Assembly (NCBI RefSeq): GCF_009807095.1
Contig: NZ_WUCC01000009.1
Location: 117,011-181,010, forward strand
Origin: Rathayibacter sp. VKM Ac-2754
GTDB taxonomy: Bacteria; Actinomycetota; Actinomycetes; Actinomycetales; Microbacteriaceae
DNA length: 64,000 nucleotides
Reading direction: 5' to 3'
Shown one piece after another: positions 1-8,705 of this stretch. Position numbers and translations under genes: made by a program. Each line of letters begins with the position of its first letter. Position 1 is the stretch's first letter. A model generated the notes under the pieces. That model was not told the DNA's origin. It saw only the letters and a program-made list of their open reading frames with translations, and searched no databases.

Positions 1-19
1 CGATCACGAAGGAGACACC

Positions 20-1330
20 ATGAAGTTTCGGCGCGTCATCGCAGTCGGAGGCGTCCTCGCTCTCGCCGCCGGCCTCACGGCCTGCTCCGGCGGCGGAGGC
101 GACTCGAGCGGCGGAATGGACGGCACCCCCGAGGGGGAGATCACCGTCCTCACCCAGCGCACCGACCTCATCCAGGACGGCACGTTCGACGAGTACGCGA
201 AGCAGTTCACGGAGGCGTACCCCGGCACCTCGGTCAAGTTCGAGGGCATCACCAACTACGAGCAGGACGTGACGACCCGTCTCTCCTCCGGCAACATCGG
301 CGACGTGCTCGCCCTGCCGACCTCGGTCGCACCGGATCAGTTCTCGGCCTTCTTCGAGCCGCTCGGCACCACCGAGGAGCTCTCGAAGACCTACCGCTTC
401 ACGGAGCCGAAGGCCTACGAGGGCACCGCCTACGGCATCGCCCAGTTCGGCAACACGATGGGCTTCGTCTACAACAAGAAGGTCTGGAGCGAGGCCGGCG
501 TCGACGGCATCCCGACCACGCCCGACGAGTTCCTCGCCGACCTGCAGCTCATCAAGGACAACACCGACGCGACTCCGTACTACACGAACTACAAGGACGC
601 GTGGCCGCTGTCGCAGTGGAACGGCGACCCGAGCATGCTCGGCGACGCCGACGCCAACAACGCGCTGAACAGCGACGAGACTCCCTGGACCGGTGACGAC
701 TCCTACGTCGGCATCTCGGACGGACTGCTCTTCGACATCGTCAAGAACGGCCTCTCGGAGGAGGACCCGACCACCACCGCGTGGGAGGGCTCGAAGGCCA
801 TGATCGCCACCGGCGAGGTCGCCACCATGTACCTCGGCTCCTGGGCGATCCAGCAGATGAAGGATGCGGCCACCACCGCCGGCACCGACCCCGCCGACAT
901 CGGCTACATGCCCTTCCCGTACCAGGCCGACGGAAAGTTCGTCGCGACGCTCGCCCCCGACTACTTCAGCGCGATCAACAAGAAGTCGGACAACAAGGCG
1001 ACCGCCATGGCCTGGATCGAGTGGTTCACGCTCGAGTCCGACTACGCGGCCAAGTCGGGTGCGATCGGCACCGCCATCGACAGCCCGAACCCCGACACCC
1101 TCGCCGACTTCACCGAGCTGGGCGTCGAGTACCTCGAGCAGGACGCCGCTCCCGCCGGTGAGGAGAGCGTGCAGGCCGACATCATCAAGGCCTCGCAGGT
1201 CGACCTGACCGGAGGCATCTACCGCCAGAAGCTCGTCGACATCGCTCGCGGTGCCGCCGACGGAGACAAGGAGTCGGCCTTCGCCGACCTCGACTCCCGC
1301 TGGGCCGAGGCCATCGCCTCGATCGAGTGA
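20..1330 (+). CDS. ABC transporter sugar-binding lipoprotein
   Basis: Family-1-type extracellular solute-binding protein (436 aa), expected to sit outside the membrane and deliver an oligosaccharide to the two permeases encoded next. The N-terminus is a lipoprotein signal peptide: basic MKFRR, hydrophobic core, and lipobox LTAC with the lipidated Cys at residue 22, followed by a Gly/Ser-rich tether. An AAGGAG Shine-Dalgarno (9-14) precedes the ATG by 5 nt. The two permeases, a GH2 beta-mannosidase and a GH113-like hydrolase follow on the same strand, so a manno-oligosaccharide or mannoside is the likely cargo (inference from context). The operon promoter and any regulator lie before the window. 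No ATPase gene is in the operon, as is common when a shared MsmK-type ATPase serves several importers. Confidence 0.93.
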   Translation: MKFRRVIAVGGVLALAAGLTACSGGGGDSSGGMDGTPEGEITVLTQRTDLIQDGTFDEYAKQFTEAYPGTSVKFEGITNYEQDVTTRLSSGNIGDVLALPTSVAPDQFSAFFEPLGTTEELSKTYRFTEPKAYEGTAYGIAQFGNTMGFVYNKKVWSEAGVDGIPTTPDEFLADLQLIKDNTDATPYYTNYKDAWPLSQWNGDPSMLGDADANNALNSDETPWTGDDSYVGISDGLLFDIVKNGLSEEDPTTTAWEGSKAMIATGEVATMYLGSWAIQQMKDAATTAGTDPADIGYMPFPYQADGKFVATLAPDYFSAINKKSDNKATAMAWIEWFTLESDYAAKSGAIGTAIDSPNPDTLADFTELGVEYLEQDAAPAGEESVQADIIKASQVDLTGGIYRQKLVDIARGAADGDKESAFADLDSRWAEAIASIE

Positions 1331-1335
1331 CCGAC

Positions 1336-1371
1336 TCCGGAGGCGGGGTGCCCACGCGCCCCGCCTCCGGA
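1336..1371 (+). terminator. intercistronic hairpin after the binding-protein gene
   Basis: A perfect 13-bp inverted repeat (1336-1348 with 1359-1371) has a 10-nt loop and starts 5 nt after the stop codon. It lacks a T-tract and permease genes follow, so it more likely protects the upstream mRNA or partly attenuates readthrough, giving more binding protein than permease. Confidence 0.7.
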
Positions 1372-1409
1372 TCTCGTCTTCATCCACTTCGACCAGCGGG
1401 ACTCCAGAC

Positions 1410-2378
1410 ATGACCGAGATCATCGGCGCCACGGGCGTCGCCTCCACCCGGGCGCTCGCGGGCGCCTCCCCCGTCGTCAAGCGCCGGCGCGGGCTGAGGG
1501 GCCCGAACGGCGAGCTGAGCATCACGCCGCTGCTCTTCCTCGCGGTGCCCCTCGTCCTCCTCATCACGCTGACCTACTACCCGGTCGGCAACATGATCTG
1601 GTACTCGTTCACCGACTGGGACGGCATCTCGCTCGAGAAGGACCCGATCGGGTTCGACAACTACCTGCAGATCTTCACGAAGCCCGAGTACTTCCAGGTC
1701 TTCTTCGTCAGCCTCTACTACTTCGCCGCCTCGTTCGTGCAGATGTTCATCGCGCTCTACTTCGCGACCCTGCTCAGCTTCGACACCCGGTTCCGCAACC
1801 TCTTCAAGGGCATCATCTTCTTCCCCTACCTCCTCAACGGAGTGGCGATCGCCCTGGTGTTCCTCTTCTTCTTCCGGCCCGGAGGAACGCTCGACGCGAC
1901 CCTGGCCGGCCTCGGCCTCGCGCAGACCGGCACCACTCCGCTGTGGCTCGGCGACCCCGACTGGGTCAACGTCTCGCTCGGCGGGGTGTCGATCTGGCGC
2001 TACACCGGTCTCAACTTCGTGCTGTTCCTCGGAGCGATCCAGTCGATCCCCGACGAGATCTACGAGGCGGCCGACCTCGACGGCGCCAACTCGTGGCACA
2101 AGTTCCGCTTCATCATCGTGCCGGGTATCAAGCGCATCATCAGCCTGTCGTTCATCCTGGCCATCGCGGGATCGCTTTCGGTGTTCGAGATCCCGTACAT
2201 CATGACGGGCGGCTCGAACGGCAGCTCCACCTTCGTCATCACGACGATCCAGCAGGCCTTCGTCTTCCAGCGGGTGGGCTTCGCCTCCGCCATGGCGGTC
2301 ATCCTGCTGATCGTCGTCCTGCTCGTCACCTACGTCCAGCGCCGGCTCGTGCCGGACGACGACGTGGCCCTGAACTGA
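1410..2378 (+). CDS. ABC sugar transporter permease (MalF-like)
   Basis: Inner-membrane permease (322 aa) of a carbohydrate ABC importer. About six hydrophobic segments are visible. The EAA-loop signature that docks the ATPase reads EAADLDGANSWHKFRFIIVP near residues 224-243. The ATG at 1410 was chosen because it gives a normal-length protein after the hairpin; the Shine-Dalgarno is weak. It works with the binding protein upstream and the second permease downstream as a MalF/MalG-type pair. The last codons lie inside a three-copy 18-bp tandem repeat that continues into the gap. Confidence 0.92.
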   Translation: MTEIIGATGVASTRALAGASPVVKRRRGLRGPNGELSITPLLFLAVPLVLLITLTYYPVGNMIWYSFTDWDGISLEKDPIGFDNYLQIFTKPEYFQVFFVSLYYFAASFVQMFIALYFATLLSFDTRFRNLFKGIIFFPYLLNGVAIALVFLFFFRPGGTLDATLAGLGLAQTGTTPLWLGDPDWVNVSLGGVSIWRYTGLNFVLFLGAIQSIPDEIYEAADLDGANSWHKFRFIIVPGIKRIISLSFILAIAGSLSVFEIPYIMTGGSNGSSTFVITTIQQAFVFQRVGFASAMAVILLIVVLLVTYVQRRLVPDDDVALN

Positions 2379-2416
2379 TTCGTGGCCCCGAACTGATTCG
2401 TGGCCCTGAACTGATT
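2363..2416 (+). repeat. three tandem 18-bp repeats across a stop codon
   Basis: Units 2363-2380, 2381-2398 and 2399-2416 read CGTGGCCCTGAACTGATT, with one T-to-C change in the middle unit. The first unit contains the end and stop codon (2376-2378) of the first permease gene, so replication slippage has probably copied the stop into the intergenic gap without changing the protein. Confidence 0.9.
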
Positions 2417-2445
2417 CGACAATCACTGATCCGTCTGGAGACGTC

Positions 2446-3330
2446 ATGACCTCCGCACTCGCCGCGCCGCAGCGGCCCCGGGAGCGCTCGCTCGCCCCCC
2501 ATCCGATCCGGCGGTTCCTCGCCGTCTTCGGCAAGTACGCGTCGCTGATCGCCTTCAGCCTGCTGCTCCTGCTGCCACTCGTGGTCATCGTGTTCGCGAG
2601 CTTCAAGACGGCGCAGGAGTACGCGACGACCTCGCCGATCACTCCCCCGCAGAACTGGCTCAACTTCGAGAACTTCGGCACGGCCTGGGTCGGCGGCGAC
2701 ATGCTCCGCGGCTTCGCCAACACCGGCCTCGTGCTGACGCTCTCGATCATCGTCACGATCCTGATCGGCACGATGGCGGCCTACGCGCTCGACCGGTTCG
2801 AGTTCCGGGCCAAGAAGCTGGTGTTCGCGCTGTTCCTGATCGCGACGCTGGTCCCCGGAGTCACGACCCAGGTCGCGACGTACCAGGTCATCAACGGCTT
2901 CGGCCTGGTCAACACCTACTGGGCGGCGGTGCTGCTCTTCTCGGGCACCGACATCGTCTCGATCTACATCTTCGTGCAGTTCATGCAGTCGATCCCGAAG
3001 AGCCTCGACGAGGCGGCGATGCTCGAGGGCACCAGCCGCTTCGGCATCTACTGGCGGATCATCCTGCCGCTGCTGCAGCCCGCGATCGTCACCGTGATCA
3101 TCATCAAGGGGATCGCGATCTACAACGAGTTCTACATACCGCTGCTGTACATGCCGACGCCCGAGCTGAACATGGTCTCGACCTCGCTGTTCCGCTTCAT
3201 CGGGCCGTTCAGCTCGTCGCAGCAGATCATCGCGGCGGGGGTGCTGATCGTGATCGTGCCGACGCTCGTGATCTTCGTCTCGCTGCAGCGCTTCATCTAC
3301 AACGGCATCACCAGAGGGGCCACCAAATGA
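2446..3330 (+). CDS. ABC sugar transporter permease (MalG-like)
   Basis: Second inner-membrane permease (294 aa) of the importer. Its EAA loop reads DEAAMLEGTSRFGIYWRIIL, and about six membrane segments are evident. A GGAG Shine-Dalgarno at 2437-2440 lies 5 nt before the ATG. The stop overlaps the start of the beta-mannosidase gene by 4 nt (ATGA), implying translational coupling of uptake and hydrolysis. Confidence 0.92.
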   Translation: MTSALAAPQRPRERSLAPHPIRRFLAVFGKYASLIAFSLLLLLPLVVIVFASFKTAQEYATTSPITPPQNWLNFENFGTAWVGGDMLRGFANTGLVLTLSIIVTILIGTMAAYALDRFEFRAKKLVFALFLIATLVPGVTTQVATYQVINGFGLVNTYWAAVLLFSGTDIVSIYIFVQFMQSIPKSLDEAAMLEGTSRFGIYWRIILPLLQPAIVTVIIIKGIAIYNEFYIPLLYMPTPELNMVSTSLFRFIGPFSSSQQIIAAGVLIVIVPTLVIFVSLQRFIYNGITRGATK

Positions 3331-5816
3331 CCACGTCCGTCCGACCGACCACCGTCCGACCGACCACCGTCCGACTCCACGAGGGCTGGAGCGTCGAACC
3401 GCTCCCGGGGCGCCTGGTGCCCCGCGCCGTCGCCGCCGCCGGCCCGATCGCGGCCGTCGTCCCCGGCACCGTCCACACCGACCTGCTGGCCGCCGGCCTG
3501 ATCGAGGACCCGTACATCGGCACGAACGAGAAGCTGCAGGAGTGGGTCGGCAGTACCTCGTGGCGCTACACGACCACCTTCACCGCCTCCGCCGACGGCG
3601 CCGACCGCGCCGACCTGGTCTTCGAGGGGCTCGACACCATCGCGACCGTGCGCCTGAACGGCGAGGTCGTCCTCGAGAGCCGCAACCAGCACCGCAGCTA
3701 CCGCGTGCCGGTGCAGGGCCGCCTCGTCGACGGAGAGAACACGCTCGAGGTCGTCTTCGCAGCGCCCGTCCCGGCGGCCGACCGGGCCTCCCTCGAGCTC
3801 GAGTACCGCCCGCACGTCAACCACCACCCCTTCAACGCGATCCGCAAGTCGGCCTGCAGCTTCGGCTGGGACTGGGGTCTCGACACCTCGACCAGCGGCA
3901 TCTGGCGCCCCGTTCTCCTCCAGTCGTGGTCGACGGCGCGGATCGCCGAGACGATCGTGTCGGCGGATGTCGACGGGAACGACGGGGTCGTCGACCTGCG
4001 CGTCGCGGTCGACTCGGTGACCTCCGACGCGCTCGAGGTCGTCGCGAGCGTCGGGGGCACGACTCTTCGCGCCGACGTCGTGGACGGCGAAGCGCGGCTC
4101 CGCCTGGCGGTGGCCGACGTGCAGCGCTGGTGGCCCCGCGGCTATGGCGAGCAGACGCTCTACGACCTCGCGATCTCGCTCGAGGCGGGCGGCGAGGTGC
4201 TCGACGAGCGCACGAAGCGGATCGGCTTCCGCACCGTCCGCGCCGACACGACTCCCGACGACGCCGGCACCCCGTTCGTGCTGATCGTCAACGACCGCCC
4301 GGTCTACGTGAAGGGCGTCAACTGGATCCCCGACGACACCTTCCCGCACCGCATCGACGCCGAGCGCTACCGCGCGCGGCTCACGCAGGCCGCCGACGCG
4401 AACATCAACCTGATCCGCGTCTGGGGCGGCGGGATCTTCGAGAGCGACGACTTCTACGACGCCGCCGACGAGCTGGGCCTGCTGACCTGGCAGGACTTCC
4501 TGCTCGCCTGCGCCGCCTACGCCGAGGAGGAGCCGCTCTTCTCCGAGATCGTCGCGGAGTCGCGCGAGGCGGTCATCCGTCTGGGCTCGCACCCCTCGCT
4601 CGTGATCCTGAACGGCAACAACGAGAACATCTGGGGCCGCGTGGAGTGGGGCTGGGACTCCCGGCTCGAGGGCCGCACCTGGGGCGAGGGCTACTACTAC
4701 GACGTGTTCCCCGGGCTCGTCGACGAGCTCGCGCCGCACGTCGTCTACACGCCCGGGAGCCCCTTCTCGCCCGATCGCTCGCAGCACCCCAACGACGCCC
4801 TCAACGGCACGACGCACCTCTGGGAGCACTGGAACCGCGAGGACTACCCGCGCTACCGCGAGGTGCGCCCGCGCTTCGTCTCCGAGTTCGGCTGGCAGGG
4901 CCCGCCGACCTGGGCGACGCTCTCCGAGGCGATGCCCGATGAGCCGCTCACGCCCGAGTCGCCCTCGATGCTCGTGCACCAGAAGGCGATGGAGGGCAAC
5001 GTCAAGCTCACCGACGGCCTCGTCGCGCACCTGCCGCTGCCGAACACGATGCCCGAGTGGCACTGGGCGATGGGGCTCAACCAGGCCCTCGCGATCCGCA
5101 CCGCGCTCGACTGGTTCCGCTCGCTGCAACCGCACAACACCGGCGCGATCGTCTGGCAGCTGAACGACAACTGGCCGGTGGTCTCGTGGGCGGCCGTCGA
5201 CGGCTACGGGCGGAAGAAGCCGCTCTGGTACGCGATCCGCGCGGCGTTCGCCGACCGCGTCGTGACCGTGCAGCCCGAGGGCGGGCGACTCGAGGCGTCG
5301 CTGTCGAACGACACCGACGTCGACTGGACGGGGACCCTGCGCGCCTCGCGGCGGTCGTTCGACGGCGAGGTGCTGTCCGAGACCTCCGCGACTCTCGAGG
5401 TGCCGGCACGCACGACGATCCGCGTTCCGCTCGAGCTGGGCGCGCCTGCCGACGCGGCCGCCGAGCTGCTCGTCGCCGAGTTCGGCGGAGAGCGCGGGCT
5501 GTGGTTCTTCGCCGAGTTCCGCGACTCCGCGCTGCGCTCTCCGTCATCGGCCGAGGCATCGCTCGAGACCGAGGCGCACGCGGTCGACGGAGGCGTCGAC
5601 GTCACCGTGACGGCGCGCAGCCTCGTCCGCGAGCTGGCGCTCCTGGCCGATGTCGCCGCTCCGGACGCCGAGGTCGACGACATGCTCGTGACCCTGCTGC
5701 CGGGCGAGAGCGTCACGTTCCACGTCCGCACGGCGTCCGGGGTCGCTCCGGAGGCGTTCACCGCGCCCGAGGTGCTCCGCAGCGCCAACACGCTCCTCGC
5801 GGCGGTGACCGCATGA
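3327..5816 (+). CDS. GH2 beta-mannosidase
   Basis: Glycoside hydrolase family 2 enzyme (829 aa, usual length for GH2 beta-mannosidases) that removes terminal beta-linked mannose from imported manno-oligosaccharides. There is no signal peptide, so it acts in the cytoplasm. The layout is an N-terminal jelly-roll (about 12-190), an Ig-like domain, a TIM barrel (about 300-600) and C-terminal beta domains. The acid/base is E433 in GNNENIWG and the nucleophile is E520 in FVSEFGW. Other GH2 landmarks are FGWDWG (about residue 178) and NLIRVWGGG. It overlaps the permease gene and the next hydrolase gene by 4 nt each. The first 15 codons contain a 15-bp tandem duplication giving PTTVRPTTVR. Mannosidase rather than another GH2 activity is judged from the W-rich motifs and the neighbours. 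Confidence 0.9.
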   Translation: MTTSVRPTTVRPTTVRLHEGWSVEPLPGRLVPRAVAAAGPIAAVVPGTVHTDLLAAGLIEDPYIGTNEKLQEWVGSTSWRYTTTFTASADGADRADLVFEGLDTIATVRLNGEVVLESRNQHRSYRVPVQGRLVDGENTLEVVFAAPVPAADRASLELEYRPHVNHHPFNAIRKSACSFGWDWGLDTSTSGIWRPVLLQSWSTARIAETIVSADVDGNDGVVDLRVAVDSVTSDALEVVASVGGTTLRADVVDGEARLRLAVADVQRWWPRGYGEQTLYDLAISLEAGGEVLDERTKRIGFRTVRADTTPDDAGTPFVLIVNDRPVYVKGVNWIPDDTFPHRIDAERYRARLTQAADANINLIRVWGGGIFESDDFYDAADELGLLTWQDFLLACAAYAEEEPLFSEIVAESREAVIRLGSHPSLVILNGNNENIWGRVEWGWDSRLEGRTWGEGYYYDVFPGLVDELAPHVVYTPGSPFSPDRSQHPNDALNGTTHLWEHWNREDYPRYREVRPRFVSEFGWQGPPTWATLSEAMPDEPLTPESPSMLVHQKAMEGNVKLTDGLVAHLPLPNTMPEWHWAMGLNQALAIRTALDWFRSLQPHNTGAIVWQLNDNWPVVSWAAVDGYGRKKPLWYAIRAAFADRVVTVQPEGGRLEASLSNDTDVDWTGTLRASRRSFDGEVLSETSATLEVPARTTIRVPLELGAPADAAAELLVAEFGGERGLWFFAEFRDSALRSPSSAEASLETEAHAVDGGVDVTVTARSLVRELALLADVAAPDAEVDDMLVTLLPGESVTFHVRTASGVAPEAFTAPEVLRSANTLLAAVTA
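3338..3375 (+). repeat. 15-bp tandem duplication in the 5' end of the beta-mannosidase gene
   Basis: The unit CGTCCGACCGACCAC occurs at 3338-3352 and 3353-3367, with an 8-bp partial copy at 3368-3375. It is in frame and lengthens the disordered N-terminus by five residues. Confidence 0.85.
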
Positions 5817-6778
5817 GCGTCGACCTGTCCGCGCTCGACGAGCACTTCTCGGGGATGACCTGGGGCTGGACCGGTGTCCGCGGCACCTGGGCGACTCCGC
5901 AGGCCGAGCACTCGCTCGACGAGATGCGCCCGCTCGGCCTCAACTGGGTCACCATCGCCTTCGCGACGCTGCAGGACACGGTCGTCTCGACCGAGATCCC
6001 GTGGCGGGAGGCGCCGACGCCGACCGACGACGAGGTGCGCTGGGCGATCCGCGCCGTGCACGAGCGCGGCTGGAAGGCCGTGCTGAAGCCGACCGTCAAC
6101 TGCCGCGACGGCCTCTGGCGCGGCTACATCGGCTTCTTCGACTGGGACGTGCCCGGCGAGGCGCACTGGGGCGACTGGTTCGCCTCCTACACCGAGTACA
6201 TCGTGCACTTCGCCGGGATCGCGGAGCAGGAGGGGGCCGAGATGCTCTGCATCGGCTGCGAGATGGTGCGCAGCGATCCGCGCCAGGCCGAGTGGCGCGC
6301 CCTCGTCGCCGAGGTGCGGAAGGTCTACTCCGGCATCGTCACGTACAACTGCGACAAGTACCAGGAGGATCACGTCGAGTGGTGGGACGCGGTCGACGTG
6401 ATCTCGGCCAGCGGCTACTACCCGACAGGGCAGTGGGAGGAGCAGCTCGATCGCATCGAGCCGGTCGCCCGGCGCTCCGGCAAGCCGTTCCTCTTCATCG
6501 AGGCCGGCTGCCCGAGCCGCGACACGTCTCCCCAGCGCCCGAACGACTGGACGCTGCAGGGCGCGCCGTCGGGGAAGGCGCAGGCCGACTACCTCGGTGA
6601 GATGTTCGAGGCGTGCCGCTCGCGCGACTGGGTCGGCGGCTTCGCGCTGTGGGACTGGCCGGTCGCGCTCTACGACCCGGCCGAGGCGGAGTCGGACACC
6701 GACTACTGCATGTACGCGAAGCCGGGTCAGCAGGTCGTCACCGACTACTACGCGTCGCGCGCGCTCGACGCCCCCTGA
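5813..6778 (+). CDS. GH113-like endo-beta-mannanase, cytoplasmic
   Basis: TIM-barrel hydrolase (321 aa) resembling GH113 beta-1,4-mannanases. Likely catalytic pair: E150 in CIGCEMV (acid/base) and E230 in FIEAGCP (nucleophile). The 80-residue spacing and positions match the E151/E231 pair I recall for the family reference AaManA. Other landmarks are WGWTGVRGTW near the N-terminus and GFALWDWP near the C-terminus. There is no signal peptide, so the substrate would be short imported manno-oligosaccharides. The ATG overlaps the beta-mannosidase stop (ATGA), making this the last gene of the mannoside operon. The product could be annotated more cautiously as an uncharacterised TIM-barrel glycosidase. 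Confidence 0.72.
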   Translation: MSVDLSALDEHFSGMTWGWTGVRGTWATPQAEHSLDEMRPLGLNWVTIAFATLQDTVVSTEIPWREAPTPTDDEVRWAIRAVHERGWKAVLKPTVNCRDGLWRGYIGFFDWDVPGEAHWGDWFASYTEYIVHFAGIAEQEGAEMLCIGCEMVRSDPRQAEWRALVAEVRKVYSGIVTYNCDKYQEDHVEWWDAVDVISASGYYPTGQWEEQLDRIEPVARRSGKPFLFIEAGCPSRDTSPQRPNDWTLQGAPSGKAQADYLGEMFEACRSRDWVGGFALWDWPVALYDPAEAESDTDYCMYAKPGQQVVTDYYASRALDAP

Positions 6779-6827
6779 TGGGGGTCGGTGGGGCGGGCCG
6801 GCAGGAGTTCTCGAAGCACCTCGACGG

Positions 6828-6879
6828 CTAGCATTCAGACACCTGCCCGCCCGCGGCTCACCGCGGATCCTCTCGAAAG
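6828..6879 (+). promoter_or_regulatory. promoter and leader of the first CWB2 gene
   Basis: CTAGCATTCAGA (6828-6839) contains the -10-like TAGCAT. It lies 58 nt before the GTG start, and GAAAG (6875-6879) serves as ribosome-binding site 7 nt before it. The same 12-mer and both spacings recur before the next paralogue. No clear -35 is visible. Confidence 0.7.
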
Positions 6880-6886
6880 ATCTGCC

Positions 6887-8605
6887 GTGAACTCACGCCG
6901 CCGCCGGCCCCTCGTCCCCCTCACCGCGCTCGGCCTCGCCGCCGCGCTCCTCACCACCGGGCTCGCCGCGAGCCCCGCGTCGGCGGCTCCCGTCTCGGAC
7001 GCGTCGACCGGCCAGAAGACCGCTCGCGAGGTCGTGCAGGCCGACGCCGCCGCCGGCGAGGTGGTGCTCTCGGGCACCATCGCGCTGTCGGACGTCGACG
7101 AGGCGCACCCCGCCCCGACCGGCGCCGCGTACTCGCTCCGTGTCGAGAACGCCGCGTTCGAAGAGGTGACCACCGTCGTCGTCGAGTCGACGTTCTCGAT
7201 CACCCTGCCCGGCGGCGAGGACTACTTCCTGCGCGCCTCGGTGATCGGCGACTCCGCCTGGTACCCCGTCTGGTACGGCGACGACACCCCGATCGACGTC
7301 GAGGCCGAGCCTCTCGCCACGACCACCGCCGGCCTCACGATCACGCTCCCGCGGAACGCCCCGGTCTCGGGCACGGTCACGGCGGACGCGGTCGCCGGAG
7401 TCACGACCACCGCCCTCGAGGTGCAGGCCTGGTGGTACGAGGAGGGCAGCGACGCCTTCTACAAGCTCGGCGGCGACGCTCCCGCCGCGGGCGCCCCCAC
7501 CACCGCCGTGCCGTGGTCGCTCGTGGCGATCCCCGCGGGCGAGTACGTCTTCCGCTCGGCCGAGGACACCTACCCGGCCTACGACGACCAGTACTTCTCG
7601 AAGCTCCCCCGGCTCGTCGAGCAGGCGGTGACCACGGTCCCTGCCGCCGGTCTCACCGGCGTCGACTTCACCCCGGGGATCTACGGCTCGAGCGTCTCGC
7701 GCCTGCAGGGCAGCGATCGCTACGCCACCGGAGTGGCCATCACGAAGTCGACCTTCGACACCGTCGACGTCCTCTACATCGCGAGCGGAGCGAACTGGCC
7801 CGACGCCCTGAGCGCCGGCCCCGCCGCCGCCGCGCAGAAGGGCGCGCTGCTGCTGACCGACCCGAACGAGCTGTTCGACGTCGTCGCCGCCGAGATCGTG
7901 CGCCTCGACCCGGAGCGGATCGTCGTCGCCGGCAGCTCCCTCTCGGTCAGCGACGCCGTCCTCGACGACATCGCGAGCCTCACCGACGCCCAGGTCGACC
8001 GCATCGCCGGCTCGGACCGCTACGACACCTCCCGGAGGCTCGTCGCGGACGCGTTCCCCGACGGCTCCTACGACTCCGTCTTCCTCGCCACGGGCAACGC
8101 GTTCCCGGACGCGCTGTCCGTAGCCCCGATCGCCGGACGACGCGGCGAGCCCGTGATCCTCGTCGACGGAGCGAAGCCCGAGCTCGACGCGGCGACGAAG
8201 GCCGCCATCGGCGACCTCGACGCGACGAACGGAGTGCTCCTGGGACGCGCCGGCTCCATCTCGCAGGGCATCCAGAGCAGCCTGCAGTCCTCAGGCGCTG
8301 TGCAGGCCGTCAAGCGGGTGGCCGGCGTCGACCGCAACGACACGAGCCGACAGCTCAACGAGGCCTACCGGCCGTCGCTGCTGACCGACACCGCCTTCCT
8401 CGCCTTCGGCAACGGCTTCGCCGACGCCCTCGCCGTCGGCCCGGTCGCCGCGGCGGTCGGTGCCCCGCTGTACCTCAGCGAGGCGACCTGCCTGCCCCGC
8501 GACACCCGCACCGCGCTGCAGAGGAACAGCCTCGACTACGTGACGCTGCTGGGCAGCCGCCTGACCCTGGCGGCGCCGCTGGAGTCGCTGACGGTCTGCC
8601 CGTAG
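6887..8605 (+). CDS. secreted cell-wall-binding repeat 2 (CWB2) protein
   Basis: Exported surface protein (572 aa). A Sec signal peptide follows an Arg-rich start, with the likely cut after PASA near residue 32. Residues about 35-265 form an unassigned beta-rich N-terminal part. Three CWB2 (PF04122) repeats then follow from about 267 to 570, each with the GSDRYxTS and NxFPDALSxxP type signatures (the third degenerates to GVDRNDTS). CWB2 triplets bind cell-wall polymers non-covalently in Clostridioides surface proteins. A Cys pair near the C-terminus (SEATC and the final VCP) is kept in the paralogue and may form a disulfide. GTG was chosen because a longer reading would bury the signal peptide. 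The biological role is unknown. Confidence 0.88.
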   Translation: MNSRRRRPLVPLTALGLAAALLTTGLAASPASAAPVSDASTGQKTAREVVQADAAAGEVVLSGTIALSDVDEAHPAPTGAAYSLRVENAAFEEVTTVVVESTFSITLPGGEDYFLRASVIGDSAWYPVWYGDDTPIDVEAEPLATTTAGLTITLPRNAPVSGTVTADAVAGVTTTALEVQAWWYEEGSDAFYKLGGDAPAAGAPTTAVPWSLVAIPAGEYVFRSAEDTYPAYDDQYFSKLPRLVEQAVTTVPAAGLTGVDFTPGIYGSSVSRLQGSDRYATGVAITKSTFDTVDVLYIASGANWPDALSAGPAAAAQKGALLLTDPNELFDVVAAEIVRLDPERIVVAGSSLSVSDAVLDDIASLTDAQVDRIAGSDRYDTSRRLVADAFPDGSYDSVFLATGNAFPDALSVAPIAGRRGEPVILVDGAKPELDAATKAAIGDLDATNGVLLGRAGSISQGIQSSLQSSGAVQAVKRVAGVDRNDTSRQLNEAYRPSLLTDTAFLAFGNGFADALAVGPVAAAVGAPLYLSEATCLPRDTRTALQRNSLDYVTLLGSRLTLAAPLESLTVCP

Positions 8606-8646
8606 GGCGATCGCGGGAGGGGGCACGGGCTCGACGCCTCCGACCA

Positions 8647-8698
8647 CTAGCATTCAGAAATCCCGTGTCCTCCGCGGCCCGCCGCGACGTCCAGAAAG
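8647..8698 (+). promoter_or_regulatory. promoter and leader of the second CWB2 gene
   Basis: CTAGCATTCAGA (8647-8658) again sits with TAGCAT 58 nt before a GTG, and GAAAG (8694-8698) is again 7 nt before it. The intervening sequence differs, so the shared parts are likely functional. Confidence 0.7.
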
Positions 8699-8705
8699 CT
8701 CTCCT

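Noticed and set aside
2363..2416. CRISPR-like direct repeats
   Set aside because: The units are directly adjacent with no spacers; this is a slippage duplication. No cas genes are present.
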